From NCBI GenBank assembly GCA_051004015.1, contig JBPCKT010000011.1:1-6547 (forward strand): a stretch of 6,547 nucleotides of DNA. Direction: 5' to 3'. This DNA comes from SXOA01 sp051004015 (GTDB lineage Bacteria > Planctomycetota > Planctomycetia > Pirellulales > Pirellulaceae). Positions 5,819-6,547 of the stretch are shown piece by piece. The notes beneath the pieces are model-generated. The model was not told the origin of the DNA. It did no database searches and saw nothing but the letters and a program-made list of their open reading frames with translations. A program made the translations under genes and the position numbers. Each line of letters begins with the position of its first letter. Positions within the stretch are counted from its first letter, which is position 1.

Positions 5819-6076
5819 ATGCCAGCCACAAAGAACGATCTCACTCGCCTGATTCAGTTCTCACTCGACAAACCCCAAGTTGAGACCGCCTTCAAAGCAT
5901 TCGGGATGTTCAAACGTGACCAGATCAAGTCTATCTACTCGATGAGTCGCAGAGCCCGCGAGAAACTTTTGAAACAACGAAGAATTGTTGATCCGATACC
6001 GATACCAAAGCAGTATCGAAATCGCGAGCAAGCACAAAAAATGGCCGACATTGCAACCGATCCATCAAATCGTTGA
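5819..6076 (+). CDS. Small basic protein of unknown function
   Basis: An 85-aa protein that I do not recognise. It begins MPATKNDLTRLIQF, has a likely amphipathic helical first half (residues 7-30), and a strongly basic centre with SMSRRAREKLLKQRR (41-55), followed by a proline-rich turn IPIPK and a polar tail. No signal peptide or membrane segment is present. I prefer the ATG at 5819 to a TTG at 5747 in the same frame, because the extra 24 codons overlap the 3' end of pyrC and look unlike the rest. The basic block could bind nucleic acid, which is speculation. Codon use is less GC-biased than in pyrC, in line with an accessory region. The frame is open for 86 codons in a modest-GC stretch, so a chance ORF cannot be excluded. 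Confidence 0.5.
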   Translation: MPATKNDLTRLIQFSLDKPQVETAFKAFGMFKRDQIKSIYSMSRRAREKLLKQRRIVDPIPIPKQYRNREQAQKMADIATDPSNR

Positions 6077-6150
6077 GCCGATTACAGTCGGCCGGCTGCG
6101 AACGGGCTCCGCCACGCAGCTCTCCGTAGACTTTCCAAGTCCACTCCAAC

Positions 6151-6474
6151 ATGAGCCACTCGTCACCACTTTCGTACCGGCTCTTCAAGTATCGCTCGAT
6201 CATCGAGCAGAGCCGGCTATATACCTCTCGTATCATCACCAACCGCCACATCTACTACGCTGCACCGAAGCAGTTCAATGACCCATTCGACTGCCAGTTT
6301 TGCGTGAACATGATTGGCGCGCCGCTAAGCGCATACGGGCTAGCTAAGCAAGCGGAGATCAAGGCTCTTGCCGAGAAAGTCCTTTTGGACGATGCAAACA
6401 ACAATGTGTCAGTTCTTTCGCTAACCCCGTCCTATTCACCGCTCCCGAGAGAGATAAGTAAGCCCATCGCGTGA
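6151..6474 (+). pseudogene. DUF2971 protein, N-terminal fragment interrupted by a mobile element
   Basis: The first 98 or so residues match the N-terminus of DUF2971 proteins: LFKYRSI (11-17), a strand-rich block ending in IYYAAPKQFNDPFDC (34-48, the family signature being an aromatic strand, P, then FNDPFDC), and the start of the next core motif, VSVLSLTPSYSPL (86-98), where full-length members continue with (L)MWSHY. Here the match stops at that point and is replaced by PREISKPIA and a TGA at 6472. Full-length DUF2971 proteins are roughly 250-300 aa, so most of the protein is missing. The ATG at 6151 is the only sensible start, since an in-frame TAG lies at 6127. No Shine-Dalgarno sequence is seen. 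The biochemical role of DUF2971 is unknown to me. The 3' part may survive beyond the right edge. Confidence 0.7.
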
Positions 6475-6536
6475 TCTCCGGTGTTTAACGAGTGTTCGAC
6501 GCTTGTTTTCACACACAAGGAGGAGCACGCGATGGG
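6463..6536 (+). promoter_or_regulatory. Long-range hairpin sequestering a ribosome-binding site and start codon
   Basis: CCCATCGCGTG (6463-6473) is perfectly complementary to CACGCGATGGG (6526-6536), which contains the ATG at 6532. After a 2-nt bulge the stem continues with CTCC (6476-6479) against GGAG (6522-6525) of the Shine-Dalgarno. An inner hairpin, AACGAGTG (6487-6494) with CGCTTGTT (6500-6507), pairs eight bases with two wobbles around TTCGA. Any transcript entering from the left would hide the initiation region; one starting inside the loop would not. This resembles the protection of transposase genes from read-through expression known for IS10 and IS50. Confidence 0.55.
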
Positions 6537-6547
6537 TGAAAGACATT
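6532..6547 (+). CDS. Start of an unidentified gene, probably a transposase (partial)
   Basis: Only five codons are visible (MGERH) before the window ends. The start is well supported by AAGGAGGAG (6517-6525), the best Shine-Dalgarno in the window, with GGAGG 8 nt before the ATG. Position just inside the probable insertion-sequence end suggests a transposase, but the residues are too few to name a family. Confidence 0.5.

Larger units (their letters stand above)
6445..6547 (+). mobile_element. Probable left end of an insertion sequence, runs off the window
   Basis: At about 6445 the DUF2971 reading frame loses similarity to its family, and within 90 bp a new gene with a strong ribosome-binding site begins. 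A non-coding leader with nested inverted repeats lies between. This is the layout expected at the 5' end of an insertion sequence that has landed inside a gene. The exact end, any terminal repeat and the family cannot be determined, because the far side is outside the window. The junction position is estimated from where protein similarity stops, to within about 10 bp. Confidence 0.5.

Noticed and set aside
5931..6251. Minus-strand open frame of 106 codons in the accessory tail
   Set aside because: It overlaps the DUF2971 start, which has a clear family signature on the plus strand, and its own translation shows no recognisable motif.

Overview
The window looks like a chromosomal segment of a GC-rich planctomycete (Planctomycetota). 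The lineage is an inference from gene content: a secreted double-DUF1080 protein next to a secreted NHL/SMP-30-type beta-propeller, several start codons with no Shine-Dalgarno sequence, and a pyrB gene followed by a dihydroorotase-like gene. No marker gene that fixes taxonomy is present.

Layout. (1) 1-614, minus strand: ribH (lumazine synthase), with a sigma70-like promoter at 689-717, divergent from everything to its right. (2) 788-3025, plus strand: a two-gene unit of exported proteins, a six-bladed NHL propeller and a tandem DUF1080 (3-keto-glycoside hydrolase-like) protein, 27 bp apart and likely co-transcribed. (3) 3071-5772, plus strand: pyrimidine biosynthesis, pyrB (aspartate carbamoyltransferase) and a dihydroorotase homologue. 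The homologue has lost most metal and substrate ligands, so it is more likely the non-catalytic partner of a class A ATCase (PyrC'-like) than an enzyme. (4) 4021-4507: a compact element placed exactly between pyrB and pyrC. It is a four-helix-bundle (S23/IVS/Avd family) gene enclosed by 33-bp inverted arms (32/33 matching, 25 consecutive perfect) built from a degenerate 7-bp repeat. The left arm contains the pyrB stop codon and the right arm overlaps the expected pyrC start, which has no ATG/GTG/TTG. (5) 5819-6547: an accessory tail of different base composition. It holds a small basic protein of unknown function, then a DUF2971 gene cut off after about 98 residues by what looks like the left end of an insertion sequence. 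The first gene of that sequence starts at 6532 and runs out of the window.

The strongest candidate for something new is the pyrB / four-helix element / pyrC arrangement. The arms could pair in the mRNA as a long stem enclosing the small ORF, much as rRNA intervening sequences carrying S23-type ORFs do, and pyrC must then be translated without its normal start. A second notable structure is the hairpin at 6463-6536, which would bury both the ribosome-binding site and the start codon of the IS gene in read-through transcripts.
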